From Acanthaster planci (Eukaryota > Echinodermata > Asteroidea > Valvatida > Acanthasteridae), in the NCBI RefSeq assembly GCF_001949145.1, contig NW_019091364.1:2594740-2658739 (forward strand): 64,000 nucleotides of DNA. Reading direction: 5' to 3'. Positions 11,271 through 24,968 of this stretch are shown piece after piece. Positions within the stretch are counted from its first letter, which is position 1. Every line of letters starts with the position of its first letter. The notes under the pieces are model-generated. The model was given only the letters and a program-made list of their open reading frames with translations, did no database searches and had not been told where the DNA came from. The position numbers and the translations under genes were made by a program.

Positions 11271-14200
11271 ATGAACCAAAAGGGGAATTACCACCGCAGT
11301 CCATATAGTGGTGGCGTGCCAGGGTGGGGCGAGTCGCCCATGCACCAAAGGGGTCCTCACCCGGGAGGTCAGCCGGGATACTGGGGGCAACGAGGACCGT
11401 CTCCGCATGGCCGATCGTTTGAACACAGGTTCGTAGGGCAAGTGTTAAGCCGTCCGTCGTGCGTAGTTAGTGTGAGGGCCGAAGGTTAGCATTGTCCGTG
11501 GTTAGGGCCAAGGCTTAAGATTTTCAATCAACATTCAGAATGAGTTCCATATATGGACAATACTTTAGACCAGAAAAACCAAAATGTTTGCCAAGTAAAT
11601 GCTTCGGAATTTTCTCAGCTAAATTTCACTTTTTATGACATGTTATAACTCTCTCATGTTTCTGTCATGTCTATTTAGGCCTAGCCTATTCCTGATATGA
11701 TTGTTATAACTTTGAAGGGAAAATAAGTGTTGACCGTGTATGGAACTCTTTCCAAAACAAACTTTGGGGGCATTTCTGGGAAGAATTCTGTACACGGACA
11801 TCAGTGATTTGTTCTTTGCAGTTATTAGCTCTCTGACGATGTCTGAAAAAAGTGATCGCCCATTTATAATGTACAGATGTATCTGCTGACATGGCTGATC
11901 TGGTTGTTTTGTCAAAGACTTGATTTCAGATTTTGTTGTACGTTTGTGGTCACATGATGTCACACTGGTAATGATGTGAGGTAGGGAGACATAAATCAAT
12001 GCTGTCGCTTTCTAAATGTCAAGAAAAATAAATAAATAAATAAATAGGCCTGGATGAATAGATAAAATCATGCACGAAAATGACGAAATGTGCGTATTTT
12101 CTTGTTGCTGCGATGTTCACTTTTTCCATGGGAGCTATTTTACCGTAAAGTCACATTTTTCCTTTGGGTATTAACAGGCCTGCAGCCTAGAACTACAAAA
12201 GATTTTGCCATTCTGTGATCGAAGAATTGATTAGTTGGTCAAAATTTTATATTGGTCTGTATATCAACCAGGCATCACATCCAAATAGTTAGCAGTGCTG
12301 AAGTTTTACTGTAAAGTCTCGTAATTGTTTGAGTTATATCTTATTTATTTAAATGCATTTCCTTGTTCATAACAGAGGGCCACCAGGGCACACCCCCAGG
12401 CCCAGGCAGTCCCCCAGGGGTCAGTTCCCATCCCCCAGGGTTCAGTTCCCCTCCCCAATGTACTCATCGTCCCCGTATGCACAGCAGACTCCTCACCAGC
12501 AGCACCGCATGGGCCACAGGAGGGGAGGGGCCGGCTCGCCCAGATTTCCTCAGTTTGGGGGGCGTAACTCAGGAGGCGGGCATTTCACGCCGCCACGGCA
12601 TTCCTCACTGGGACAGGTAATTGTTGAAGTTTTCATGTCAAGGTTTTCACCTGAAAAAATTCAGTAAAAAAAATTGGTAAGAAAATGAGTCAAAAGTCTA
12701 AAATTGCAATATTTTCCCTCGGGGAATAAACCCAGCTCTTTAAAAACATTACTGAAGGGTCTAAAAATGCAACATTTTTATAATGACGAGTGTTTTGTGA
12801 CATGAAAGGTTCATTTCTGATCCGTATTTTGGCATGTGATGGGAGGGAGCTTGTTTTGAATGAAAAATTATAAGCACGTCCTTATTGTTTCTCTCTAATA
12901 CAATTTGTTTAATACAAACCTTGAAAATGCACCTCTGTGTCTCAGTTAACTTCATTTTCAATTTTGCTTCGAAACAGGTATTTCAAAGAGTATCCGCTCC
13001 AAGCAGAACAAAAGAGGGCGTGTTTTTTTGGTACTCACCGCACAGGCGCGCATTTATAATGGAGATCAATGGCCGCCTTTGACGGGGAACACGCTGAGTA
13101 CGCGAAACGAATTCCTTAATGTGTGGTCTTTGCGTACTCACCGAACGCGTGCAAGAACCTGCTTGGAAAAGTTACTACCACCTGTCTTTCTTTTGCCGCT
13201 TGGGGGTGCACTTTAACTCAGGGCGGATTATGCTGCCTTTATGGTTTTATGCTAGTGAGGCTTCCATATTCATGGTCAAAATTTGGGTGTCATACCTGAA
13301 AATTGATTTGTGCGCAAAAGCGATGGAATTTTTTCTAGATTTTGATGATCTCAATTTCTTGGGTGATTCGTCGCTGTTTGGATACAGACGTTTATACGTT
13401 TTCAGTGATTAAATTCTCGGTTCACAATCAGAACAGTAAAACCTGTGCACTGATCCATGCCTTCCCTGGATCACCTGCGGTAACAGCACCCTCAATTGTC
13501 CGGCTAGGAAAGCACAGAGAAATTTGAATGTTTAAAGAAGTGCATTTTCAAACCATGGCACATGAGTGGGATGTCAAATAATTCTCATACTTTAACCACT
13601 TGCCCCTGGGGAGCCCGGCACTGGAGACAAGGTGCCGTGTTTCACGGCCGGGATGCCCTAAATCGGAACTGCTGGTGGGAGTTGCCAATCAAGGTTCATA
13701 TGCTGTACGGACAGTGCTTGCATTAGTGGAGGTAATCCATCATTGTTTCGAGACAGTACCATTGTTTGTCGCTGCCAGCACCATCAGCGGGGACAAAAGC
13801 CCTCCAGCGATGAGCGATACAATACTGCTGCATGCTCTTGGAGTTTGGCTGCATTTAGTAAAAGCAACACCACTGTCCAGCAACACACTGGGCCAATTTC
13901 TGGAACAAAGGAAATTATGCAACACCGCACAATGGGGTTCTTTACTGAGCTGCAGGCTTGGCCGCAATAATCAGGCGTAAATGAAGTTGCCTGTCAGAAT
14001 AAACTACAATGTAGCCACCAGACAGTCAATCATGTGGGTGTACGCGCCCCGTTAATGAAGATATGAAGTTTTGAAGAATTTTGAAAACGGAAAATCATGA
14101 AAAATCGTACACCAGCCAATCCTGCATGAGCAAACTTCAGCTGGTAAGAAGTGGTTAAAGAAGAGAATGAAGTTCTTGAAAAATTGGCCTCCCTCAGAAA

Positions 14201-14359
14201 AATTCACCATTTCTCAACCCTTTCAATTCATTACAGACTAACAGCTCTGGAACTGACGGCAGTGGAGACGATATCAGTGAGTACTATAAGCATTCCATGG
14301 TTGAGGACCCATGGAAAGACCTCTCACCAATGCCAGCGAGAACAGGAACAGCAACATAG
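11271..14359 (+). CDS. MPLKIP: MPLKIP / TTDN1 orthologue
   Basis: Three exons, 11271-11428, 12376-12616 and 14237-14359 (TAG), join in phases 2 and 0 to give 173 residues; human MPLKIP has 179. Residues 1-133 are low-complexity and rich in Gly, Pro, Ser, Arg and Gln with repeated SPR and GQFPSP words, as in the family. The C-terminal exon carries the diagnostic block at about residues 146-166 (ISEYYKHSMVEDPWKDLSPM), matching the acidic-Pro-Trp motif of TTDN1. The exon 1 donor GTTCGT is weak, but the phase requires it. Human MPLKIP binds PLK1, is linked to lariat debranching, and is mutated in non-photosensitive trichothiodystrophy. The extreme C-terminus (ARTGTAT) is shorter than and unlike the human one. 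It faces CDK12/13 tail to tail. Confidence 0.9.
12027..12046. repeat. AATA microsatellite
   Basis: Perfect AATA tetranucleotide run, about five units, in MPLKIP intron 1. Confidence 0.9.
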
Positions 14360-14447
14360 CAACAGGAATGGGTAACCATGACAATGACTTTGTGTTAATT
14401 GGCTGACCCCACGGCAGTCTTAACTTTGGCCAGTCTTGCCAGTCTTG

Positions 14448-14707
14448 GTTCTAGAACTGGCACAGTGGTTCTAGGATTGGCATTTTGGTTCTAGAACTTG
14501 GCCCTGTGTATGTATGACCAGGTTATCAATGTACAGAAGACTGTCGGATTCTGTTTGAGTGCATTGTTGCCAATGAATGAACGGATGGTTCCAGAACTGG
14601 AACGGTAGTTCCAGAACGAAAACTGTGGTTCCAGAATTTGTCCAGTATTTCCAGAGCTGGTATAGTGATTCCAGATCTGATGCAGAGGTTCCAAAACTGG
14701 AAGAGTC
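14448..14707. repeat. 20-bp tandem array with TTCYAGAA core
   Basis: Units start with GTTCTAGAAC or GTTCCAGAAC-like words at 14448, 14468, 14488, then 14588, 14608, 14628, 14648, 14668 and 14688. Spacing is exactly 20 bp inside each block, and the two blocks are 140 bp apart, which keeps the register. The middle (about 14505-14580) has decayed. Each unit core is an inverted TTC..GAA pair. The array begins 89 bp after the MPLKIP stop, so it probably lies in its 3' UTR. Confidence 0.85.
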
Positions 14708-15395
14708 CTGGGTTTGCCATATTAGCATGTATACTTGTGCAATGGAAAGTTAGTTGATGGGAACATTCTTAATCTAGTTCCCAGTCCTGTGCATTTGCAA
14801 CAGAATGCCTTTTGAGCCTTAGTTTCTTACCGGCAATCGCTACTGATGGACACCAATGCACAAAGGAACGGCTAGTTTTATCGCCAAATGTGACTCCATC
14901 CACACTGACCTGCAGACAAGCTCAGAAGACCTGGCATTGTCTTTATCACCATTGCTTCTGAATTGAAAACCCCAAGAAAAAAATGCTTCAGTGCCTTTGT
15001 GAATGGTAGCACAGAACGGAAGAATTTTGAAGATCTAGAATGGGCACGGTGACTTAAGTGGCAAAAGTTTTTCTTTGTTTTTAGTTTTGTTTGTTGGTTT
15101 TGTTATTTTTAAGTTTGTTTGTTTTTTTAAATAATTATTTTAGGGCTTGATCACTTTATGGAGTTTTCAAAACTAAAGTGCCATGGAAAAACTGAAAGTT
15201 CTTAAGTAGTATTTTATGTATTTTTTTTATTAATATCCAGGAAGGCGAAAATATTTTGTGTCGGGAGGGCTTTTAAAAAGAGTTTAAATCTGTCAATGGG
15301 TGTGAACATTCACAGACACGTATACACAATCACTGGTCACTCCCCTGGGTTCTAGGTTAAGCAGTGATTTTAAAATGTACAGTTGGCTGTCATTA

Positions 15396-15401
15396 AATAA
15401 A
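15396..15401 (+). promoter_or_regulatory. candidate poly(A) signal for MPLKIP
   Basis: AATAAA about 1 kb after the MPLKIP stop. Plausible only by position; no transcript evidence is available. Confidence 0.3.
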
Positions 15402-17913
15402 ATCTAAGCATGAGCAGGCTGTTTTTCAGATTCTGTTGGTAATTAGCTGACAAAATGACAGCAAAACAAGTGATTAAGAAGTCCCATGCCAGGTCTAGCA
15501 CCCAACCTGCAGTGTTGCATTGGCATTGTTTTCTGAAAGCACCGGTGGAGTCGAACCACCCACCAACGCAGGGCTGGCAGAGTGTGCTGCCCGCTGCGTG
15601 GCGTCAACCCGAGGTGCTTTTTTGTTTCAGTCACAAAGCAAGCAACAGCGGCTTCTACGGGGTGCAGAACCAGAGGCATGACGTCACCCTCTCTGGCCAC
15701 CCCCCCCGAAAGAGTTCCCTGCAGCTCTGAAATCAGAATGCAGTCAGCAATGGACCTGTATACAACTCCAAATGGGGTATCCTTCTTGATGTTTGAAAAG
15801 ATGCCGTTATGTTTACGCAAAACTCACTTCTATTGAGGCTTCAAAATTTTCTTTTGTAAAAAACCATTGCTCTCTTTGACAGTGTCAATGTCGTGTGGTA
15901 ATTAAGCCAGGTTTGTTTTCAGTGAGTGTTATAGTCCTTGGTCGGTGAAGCAGATCACTTCTAACGGATGTAAAACTTCAATTCTCTGGTGTACATTTGT
16001 CTCAATTTGCGTCATAAAATATCAAACTTGTCTTAAAGCCTCAAACAACCCCCCTCCCCGGAAAAAGACTTCACTTAAAGTTCCTGTAAGCCTAACTGTC
16101 CAAGGGTATTTACACCATCCACCAGAAAGTGTCCGGGGGATTGGGCAGGATTGAGGAAGCCAGAGCCTAGCCATTAACAGCTGGTAGCCATGATGGTGCT
16201 AGTACAGTGCAAAGAACTTGCCATTGTCTTCCCGAGTAGTGAAAGATTTGGGAAGAGTTTAGAAGTTCTCGAGCGAGAAGAAAATGTCAATGGACATCAG
16301 GGCTATTATTCTTCCGACCAGGCGAGGTACACGCACAGTGTGCACCTTGTGAATGTTGTTTCTGACATGCTGTTATGTCAGATCACTTGGAAATGGGTCA
16401 CTGAATGTACAGTTTTTAAAATGACGTTGTGTGCATTGCCATGGTTACACCATACAAAATATAGAAAATGCTAAAATATCGTAATGTCATCCTTCGGTTA
16501 CGTGCATACAGTCCATCGAAATTTGCCTGACATATTGTATTGAGCGCCCGCATCGACTTAAAAATTATGGAGCAACATTATCTGGTCTCAGACTGCGCTG
16601 TGCTGTAGCGACAAGCGGTTTTGTTTGAACTGAATTGTTCTCCATCCTATTCATGTGTACAGGAGAAAGCTGCTAGTGTCCGTACAAGCCCGACTTCCTT
16701 GTTTAACCTTAGGCCAGAAATGCCTGACCCCCATCCTCTGTGGCTTAGCCAAGTGAGAGGAATATCCACATTGTTTCTGGCGCACTTTCTGAGAGGTACT
16801 AGTGCTGTCGTCCGACAGTTTTTGGCCGATAAACCTGTAAAAGGTGTCATAGTTGAGCTTTGTTGAGGGTTTGGTATCTTAATTCCGAACTACACGTACA
16901 TCAAAATATTAATAGGAATCTAGAGGTTGATTCTGTAATTGGGAAAACATGCCCCTCTTAGTGAAGTTCTGCAGTGCGAGACCCTAGTGTCCTTGAAGAA
17001 TTCTTCATCAAGTCTTGTGTGTGCCCAGTAATGAAAATCCAATTTAAATTATTCCAGACTTACAGCTGTCCTTCCATCCGTCTACGTTTATCTGAAGACA
17101 CATTCCTTACCTTCTCTCTTCTTTGGAACTGGCAGAAACTGTCACCTATTTGTTGCTAGGATGTTTTCCACCTCCCACTGATGTGTGTTGCCATGGAGAC
17201 AGGTGCCGGATGATGCCCGACAACATTTGATGTGTCGGAAATACTGAATCCAGTACCGCTGGTTTATGCTTTTGATTTTAATTTCAAATCAACGTGCCAC
17301 AAATTTGGTTTTTTTTTCCGTCTCTGTTTCTGCAGTACAGTCTATGTGTTTTAACCGATTTCATCTCCAATGCAGCAGAGCACAATTCAAGTGACTCTTT
17401 CCCTCAGGCAACACAAGAAAGATGCCATAAACATAAACATGAAACTTTTCAAAATAGGTATTTTTAACGACAAACTTTTTTGTGTGTCTGTGGAAGTTGC
17501 CATGGTCGTCTAATCTATTTTTCACTTCAGAAAGTCATCTTCAAACACACAAATTTTTTTTTCTTAGGTTGAGCATACAGCTGCCATGTGACAAGATAGC
17601 TGGAGAGGTCTGGCTTAGCAGTCAGGGTCCTGGTGTGTGGCCACAAAATTGCACGAGCAATGTTTTTTTCAGGCTGACGTTTGTAGGGCCCAGAGGGACC
17701 TGCAGAAGTTGTGTCCCTGAGTAAGGCAGCTTACCTTAAGATTCTTTTTCTCTCGCGTAATGGGTGCTCACAAATGCGGCATCACTTATCAGTGTTCTAA
17801 GTCCAGCGGGCAGTGATTCCTTGGGGGGAACAGGCGTTTGCCAAGTTTGAAAGGATTTATGGGCATGATGAGCAGGGGTAATCATCTTGCCCTTCGATAT
17901 CAGTGAAGCGACC

Positions 17914-18039
17914 TCTGTACTGATGACGCCATGCTTTGTTTATGTGTCGGCTTTTCTATGGTGCTCAGTGGACCGTGGGCCCCCATTGGCTCCATAGGAA
18001 AGTACGTGCGTAAACAAATGCGACATCATCAGTACACAG
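17914..18039. repeat. imperfect hairpin repeat, MITE-like
   Basis: Left arm from CTGTACTGATGA and right arm ending TCATCAGTACACAG are reverse complements with mismatches. Inner parts pair too (TTTGTTTA with TAAACAAA, CTATGG with CCATAG). Flanks at 17775-17815 and 18020-18070 share a diverged direct repeat (ACAAATGCGRCATCA and AGCRGGCAG words). Confidence 0.6.
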
Positions 18040-19160
18040 GCCCAATGTCCTAACGTCAGCAGGCAGAATGAGCATCTGAAGATGCCGGACAAGGGGAGGG
18101 GAAGTCAGAGTTAATAGTTATTACCATTTTCACTCCGTTTATAAATTAATCTATTCAAGATTGGTTCCACACCCCAATGCAGTGTATGTACATTTTAGCT
18201 CAATGGACCGCAGTCAAAACAGTACATGTACCTGTGTTACCATGCCTGTCTGGGTTCCAGTTTGTCCTTTGCCGATGTAAGTTGTGCTTGCGGCTTTCCC
18301 AGAACCTTTCTACAGACTACAAGCTCAATAACGCTAAGCATTTGGCTATTGTTGCTTTATGGAAAATATCATTCATGCAACCGTGTTCTCACTTGAGGGG
18401 AAGGGGGGGACAGTAATAGCCCGTCAGTCAGTTTTAGGAAAAAGTGAATTTAAAATGAAAAATCTGGGGCAGGCTGCAGGACTTATAACGGTGGAACGAT
18501 TCTGCGCCTTAATTTTGAATCGGCAAGGTTCAAATGCACATTAGTTCAAACAATGGGGATTTTTTTTTCCTCCCCCGGGGATTTTTGAAAGGAAGTTGTT
18601 TAACCCACCTCCTCAGAATGAGTGCAAATTATATACATGCGTTGACATTGGAGGAGTCGGCACTTTTTGAGGTTAACGTCTGGAAAGCCATTGGGGCAAA
18701 TTTGTTCGTCAAGTTTTGAAAAATCTTTTCATGACATCTTGACATTTCCAAGCAAAACTGTTTACTTTTTTTCACAGATACGCTGGAAAATATTTCCATA
18801 TTCATCGGGTTTAATTTCATTTTTGTTCCTTATGTAACATTCTTTTTTTTAACTAGCTTTTGTTACACTTGAACCGTTTATGAAGACAAGCTTAGTCACG
18901 TTATTGCTATTCAAGTGGTTTACAATTCCCTATTCAAAGGACAACTTGGGACTTAGAATTTATTCATGACAACGGGGCATTTACACGACTACACTTGCTG
19001 TAGTCAAGTTTGTTATTTCTATTTGTGTAAATCTAACCAGTAAAATCATACATGTATTTGTGTAAATCATCTCCCTTTACTACTGGTTTCAATTTCCTTC
19101 AATTCAGCACAGAAAGACTGGTTTTGACTAGCACTTCAAAATATGAAAAGTTCTTGCCCT

Positions 19161-19368
19161 AGGGTACTACACTACAGTGTCAAAGTCGAGTGCTTCACAA
19201 GTACTTAAAGTTGCCTCACAACTCATCACTAGTCTCCAGAATAGCACACCAATGAGAACAGTCTCAGTGCTGCTCATATGCTGTTCACAGTGAAAGCACG
19301 TCCTGCGATGACGTGAAGTACTAATGAAATACTCGACTTCAACGCTAGTACTTGAGCTAAGTCCTACC
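19161..19368. repeat. AAGTACTT-rich degenerate repeat, copy 1
   Basis: Contains repeated AAGTACTT-type palindromes, including CACAAGTACTTAAAG and the block GAAATACTCGACTTCAACG, which resembles GAAGTACTCAACTTCAGTAC in the repeat at 46755-46985. Diverged, function unknown. Confidence 0.5.
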
Positions 19369-22300
19369 TTTCCATGACTTGCTCCGGCAAGTGGCTTGTT
19401 TATTTTTCCCCCTCACTGCAAGGAAAGCTGTGACTGCAGTAACAAGTTTGCTTCTTTCAGTCTGCTACAGAAGTCCCAAGCATGGAAAAATCCTACATTC
19501 GGGCCTCCATCCCCAGTCCAGCACCTGTCCTTGTTTGTGTTTGGAGCTCAGATCCCATAAGACATGACAAATCCATTACAGGAAGGAATTCCGCTTAGCT
19601 TCTTTGTGTGTCATCCATACAGGGGGGTTTCACTTGTACACTTCACGAAGGCAAAATTCTTTTCAATTCTATCCACAGAGAGCTGTGAACTTTAATCTTG
19701 TCTCTCTTGCTCCATCTGAAGACCGCAGTTCCTCGCATCCAAAGGTGTCACATGTCATAATTCCTCCATTTTTTAACCTAACTTACCTGGGGCTTCTGTC
19801 AAGGAAGTCTCATCTCATATTTATTGATTCCAATTCAGTGAATGTCATGCAATGCATGAATAACAATTTATATCAGCATAAATTAAAATACATTTGCATA
19901 ATTTATTCCAGGTGCTGGGGGTGTGGAAGGTACCAAAACAGAAGCACACTGTTGCTTGATCTGCCTTGCTCACAACATAAATTATTACAAGCTTGTTCCG
20001 TAAGTGTTCTAACTTTTGAAAACACACCCACAAATATTTAGCAATTTGTTCTTTGATATAAATACCTCGTTGTATCCTCCACACCCCAGCAGAAAAAATG
20101 GAACAGTCCAAACTACATGAACAGACTGATGCATGTTGTGTAGGGAAGCCACGTCTGAATGACTTAGCAGTGGCTTGCAATATGTGCAAAGCTATGGAAG
20201 CCGCTGGCAAGTGGCTACTGCCACTTCCCGCAGACATGCATGCTACTGTTAGCCACAGCCAGTTGAGTCGGACAGTAGCAAAACCCTTCCTGGCCAATTA
20301 GCACATTTCTGCCAAATTTGAAATTTTAAATAGACTTCGGGGAAAAAATGTAACAGTTACAAAACAATCCCATACCAAATCCAAGCACAAGACAAAAGAC
20401 TTATTATTTTAATATTAAAAACAAAAAAGGTTGAGGATTGAAAAAACCAAACCACAACTGTATGATTTTTGCAGTGTCTTTTACAAATGGTACCACCTCC
20501 AAACACAAAAACCATGGATTCAAGGGAAAAAGTTGTAGAAGGCAGTTTTTCGCACACAGGAAGCTTGCAGTGTTTCTTTATGACACATATTTGAAGAAAA
20601 ACACCAACCTTGCCATCAGTGCAGTACACTGTTAAGCACAATACACCAATCAAATCTGCAGTTTCAAATGCAAATCCATTACATCAGATACTTTTACATC
20701 ATAACAAATCAAAATACAAGCAACGCATTCCAATGCAACATGCTTCAAATGATACTGAAATAGTACTATCTATCCAGGGTGACGAAATCAAACCATAATA
20801 TGGAAATAAACTCCATTGACACTGTCACACTGTCCTTTAGAAAAGCAGACATTTAAAGATTGCTTTTTCAGGGAACTTGATCGCCATATTTATGTTACAT
20901 CAGATACACACGAAGTCAATAAACATGTACCAAGGTACACTACGTTGAACGTCCCTACCATACACAACCATTATCTCCCGAGATAACTTGATTTATTAGA
21001 TGAAAGGTTAAACCAGTCCCGCTGATTACCTGTTACGTCTTACCAGCTCAAAAACTTAAAAATGCCATTACCCTAACAAATCTCAGACAATTTTTGGATA
21101 TTCAGGGAGTAGTGTGATTTGATGGTTACGGGAACCCAATAGACATTACATCTGAATATTTGAACATTTCTTAAAGCAATGCTTTTGTTTTCGACAGGCA
21201 AGATCAAATATATACTGGGATGTACAATGGAGGTGACATGTAAAATGCTGGATTGGGTACTGAACAACCACACCCTTGGTTAATTGAAATTCCAAAGCAA
21301 AAAGCTAGCATTTTATACCACCTTACATTCTGCCAATGACCGACTGAAGAATATGATGTAGTTTATTTCAGATCTATTTGCGCTTTTGATGTGCTTTTCA
21401 ATTTGTTCTTTTGTTGTAAATTAGACTCTTCTTTCTTGTGTGAAGAAAAAAATTATTTCTGACAGTTAATATTTCAGAAGTTTATCTAATGATGTATCAA
21501 TCATATAAAAAAAAAAGACATGTACAGGTTTCAAGGGAACACGGCCACTATCCCAGCATGAACGAGATAGTTGGTCAAGTCTTGTGTCTGTTTACCCCAT
21601 GAACCTTTTCAAGGAATTTTCTTTGAAGTGGTTGAACGAATGGGCTTTTTGCATGGTTGAGGGTACACATTACATATGCACATGACGTGGTTATGACCCC
21701 AGGAAAGGCCACCCACTTCTTTTCAAAAGGGAAGCCCCGCCCCCAATGGGGAAATCCCATCAATCGGTTGCCTTCAGGAGGTGCGAAATGCACACTAGAT
21801 GTAGGATTCATAATTTGTACATGTATCTTGATCACAATATACCAGCTTCATTTAGTTTGTCCTATCACAGCGGATGTTAATTTTGCTCTCACTGTTCATA
21901 TCAAGACAGGCCTGGAATTTCAAACGAGTCTGTGTTTTGCATTGACTTGGCCAAAATTGGGTGCAAGGATGCACTCCGAACCTCAGCGTCTGCTCTGCAG
22001 GACAGAAATGTTCATTAGTTCACTGTCTCTTCAAGTTTTCTATGCATGTACTTGGTAGTTTTTCTAGGACATCACACTTTACTTTGGACATAATTTGCGG
22101 AAGTGTATTTTGGGGAAAGAATTTTAAGACAATATTCACTGTAAAGAGAAGCATTTTTTTTTTTTAGTCACAGCCTTTTATTTCTCTGTACATGTCGGTA
22201 CACTTTTACTTGCACTTTCATCACATGGTCACAAAAGTATGCTAAAATAGTAACTACCCCCTCACAAATGAACTAAACTAAATGCTATAGAAGTGTACAT

Positions 22301-22603
22301 GTACCTTGATGCAATGTTTTTGTTGCTATATGAAACTACTCCCCATCAGTAAGGGCCGATACATCATAAGCTTTATATACAAGTATGTACTTGTGTTTCG
22401 ATGCACTGCCAACATTGGACAAAAAGTGGGCTCGTCTCCGCATTAATCCCACCATTTCAATTGACACACGAGCTTTACCTCTGAACACAATAACCACTGG
22501 ATTTGTAAACGTGCACTGCCACAGTCGCATGTGTGAAAACTAAGTGGGTACACAATTTAACTTTTGACCCAAACAGCAGTGGGGGTCAGTTATGCATATA
22601 TAT

Positions 22604-22782
22604 ATAGTCGACTCTCGTTATAACAAAGTTGCAGGGACCAAATTACTTTGTTATAACCTGAATTTTGTTATAAGAGGAGTGGAAACCACAAAGAAAAACA
22701 TAAGAATTCAAGAATGTGGGATTCTCAGAATTTGTTCTCCATAACAGTATTTTGTTATAATAGTGTTGAGAGTCATCTGTAC
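22604..22782. mobile_element. short MITE with GACTCTC-type inverted ends
   Basis: Left end GACTCTCGTTATAAC and right end GTTATAATAGTGTTGAGAGTC are inverted partners, with TTTGTTATAA repeated inside. TA dinucleotides flank both ends. This is the build of small pogo/Tigger-type non-autonomous elements. There is no transposase. Confidence 0.55.
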
Positions 22783-24968
22783 CTATTAAGATAAAAGAGC
22801 CAGAATATTTTGAAATTATCAGTTTTTGAATGTCTTTTTTGAGGACAAATCAGGCCAAGTTCGAGCTGCATCAAGATTTAGTTCTGAAAAAAAAAAAAAA
22901 GTATTAAAAGTGGGGGGCCATTTTTCCTTCCAATTCCCTTTGCTTCAGAAGTACAATTTTTCTTACGTACAATGACTCAAGGATTTCCCTTTTATAACGC
23001 ACGTGCACCTTTCCTGACAAAATAAAAACAGTAACACTACTGTGGGAAGAACTGGGGCTTTTCTCTCTCTTCATGTCTTGAAAGATGAGGACATTTAATA
23101 CTCACATCGATCGCCAAGGATGAGACACTTCAAAAGCCTTCCGAGACTAGCGGATCTTGTCATGTTGACAGTGCAGCGATGATGACATTCATAGCTTTAA
23201 GCTCAAAGTGACAAGCTTTCCCCAGAAATAATTACAAAAATCGTTACGGCCCCTTGCTAGAGGGCTCCAGCGACTCCTTATACCGTCTAATATAATATTA
23301 ACAAATTGTGTGTTTTACGTGGAGATCAACTTAGACAATATATAAATGCCAAGAGAGGGGGCTGTTTTCAATCTGTGCCAGTCTGTTATGTGTGTGAATT
23401 ACATGTATAAGGAAAGATTTGAACAACCATCATTCATGTCATTAGAGCATATTTTGAGGATTACATGTAGGCCTATGTCGTACAGAATCTAGAGGGATGT
23501 GATGGTCAATCGGCTGTGCTTGTACTGCTTGGGATAACAAACAGAAATGTACAAATAGATGTATAAATACTAATGCAAAGACAATTTGAAAAGTCCTGCG
23601 TTGTTTTTTGGTAACATTTGATTTTATCAACAGGAGGGTAAGCGGCCGCGACCAGTTCTTCACTGAAAATGGGTTTTTGGGGGGGGAGGGCACAAAGACA
23701 GCGGGGATAATAATCTTTCAGGATTTTTTTTTTTTCGTGCGACACGGGAAATTCATCATTTTATTAACAATGTCCATGTTTTACGCACGATCCGCTGGTC
23801 TTTTCAGGGTCCAATGAAATCAAGACTGGTGATACAAGTACGTGTATATAAAATTTAATGGCTTTTTTTTCTTTATAACGCTGGATAGTTATGGCCAGAA
23901 CATCGCACATATTCTCCTGCACGACCCATGTAGACGTTTCACCAAAAGATGTGGCCTTAACTTTCAAAATCATTGCTCGGGTGAACCCGAGAAAACTTTT
24001 AAGTTATAATTTTCTGATGGAAACTACACCTCAGAACAGATCTCCCTTTCTTAAGAACAAAATTTCTCGCCTGGTGCATGTATGCAATATTTCACCAACT
24101 AATTGTCCAAAACAGTTCCCTTCAATGCTGCCTCTATCGATGCACGGACTGGATTTCTGCTAAACACGTATAAAAAATTCAAGGACCAAACTCCTCGTGT
24201 GTGACGTGGAAAACGCTGGTCATTTTTTCATTTTCCCTTGTTTCTTTTTCTCTGAGAGACAGTGAACCGCGTGTATGACACAATTCAAAAACTTTTACTC
24301 GTTTATCTCTGAGCGGAATGGACACTGTAAATGAGGGCCAAAAAAACAAAGAGCGACCTTAATACAAGAATGATAGGAATGCATTATGACACAAATTAAA
24401 ACTACGTTTCATCTTTGGGCTTTCACTGTTCGCAGCAAACAGCACACTGACTATTAACTTATATAAGATACGGAATATTGACCTGATCAGGGCAAATTCA
24501 GCTTTAAGTATAAAGTAAAATAGTACAAATTTAAACACTCCCGCCTATCAGCCTGTCAATCTCTGTCAAAAGCCACTGCGGATTTTTCTCTTTTTCGGCA
24601 TGGGACATTTTAATAAAAAGCACATTGTTGGTCTGATTACTTTTTAATGAAAAATGTTTCGATTTCATCAGGACAGTTCTTTTGGAATCCCTCTCCAGCT
24701 AGCTGTGCGTGGCCAAAATGAGTAAACTGGTCCACAACATAATCACGTTCACATTTTCAAGCATTTAGTAAATATTCATTGCATTTCCCAAGCATATCCA
24801 CATATTTTGCATTTTACAAGTTGTAGTGACGCTGATGGGTTAATTACTCTTTACTGTGCACTTCGATTTTGTTCTGAACAAGGGAACACAGAATTACGAA
24901 AACGATCCGCAACCAATTAAATAGAAATTGTACGGTGACAGCTGAGTATGTATTTTAAGTGGGCAGAG

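Larger units (their letters stand above)
14360..24968. other. convergent intergenic region between MPLKIP and CDK12/13
   Basis: 10.6 kb with no supportable exon. It holds the MPLKIP 3' UTR with a 20-bp array (14448-14707), a candidate AATAAA at 15396, hairpin repeats at 17914-18039 and 22604-22782, AAGTACTT-rich DNA at 19161-19368, and at its right end the CDK12/13 3' UTR. Open frames of 100-150 codons here (for example 19604-20041 and 21657-22058) lack codon structure or splice context. Confidence 0.5.

Noticed and set aside
13600-13980. 126-codon plus-strand frame in MPLKIP intron 2
   Set aside because: No family features or splice partners, and an equally open frame exists on the other strand.
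15525-15610. Possible tRNA on the minus strand with a GGTTCGACTCC B box and an AGCACC/GGTGCT pairing
   Set aside because: The distance from the would-be 5' end to the T arm is too short, and no D or anticodon arm forms.
21657-22058. 133-codon plus-strand frame
   Set aside because: No recognisable domain or codon bias; probably chance or old repeat DNA.
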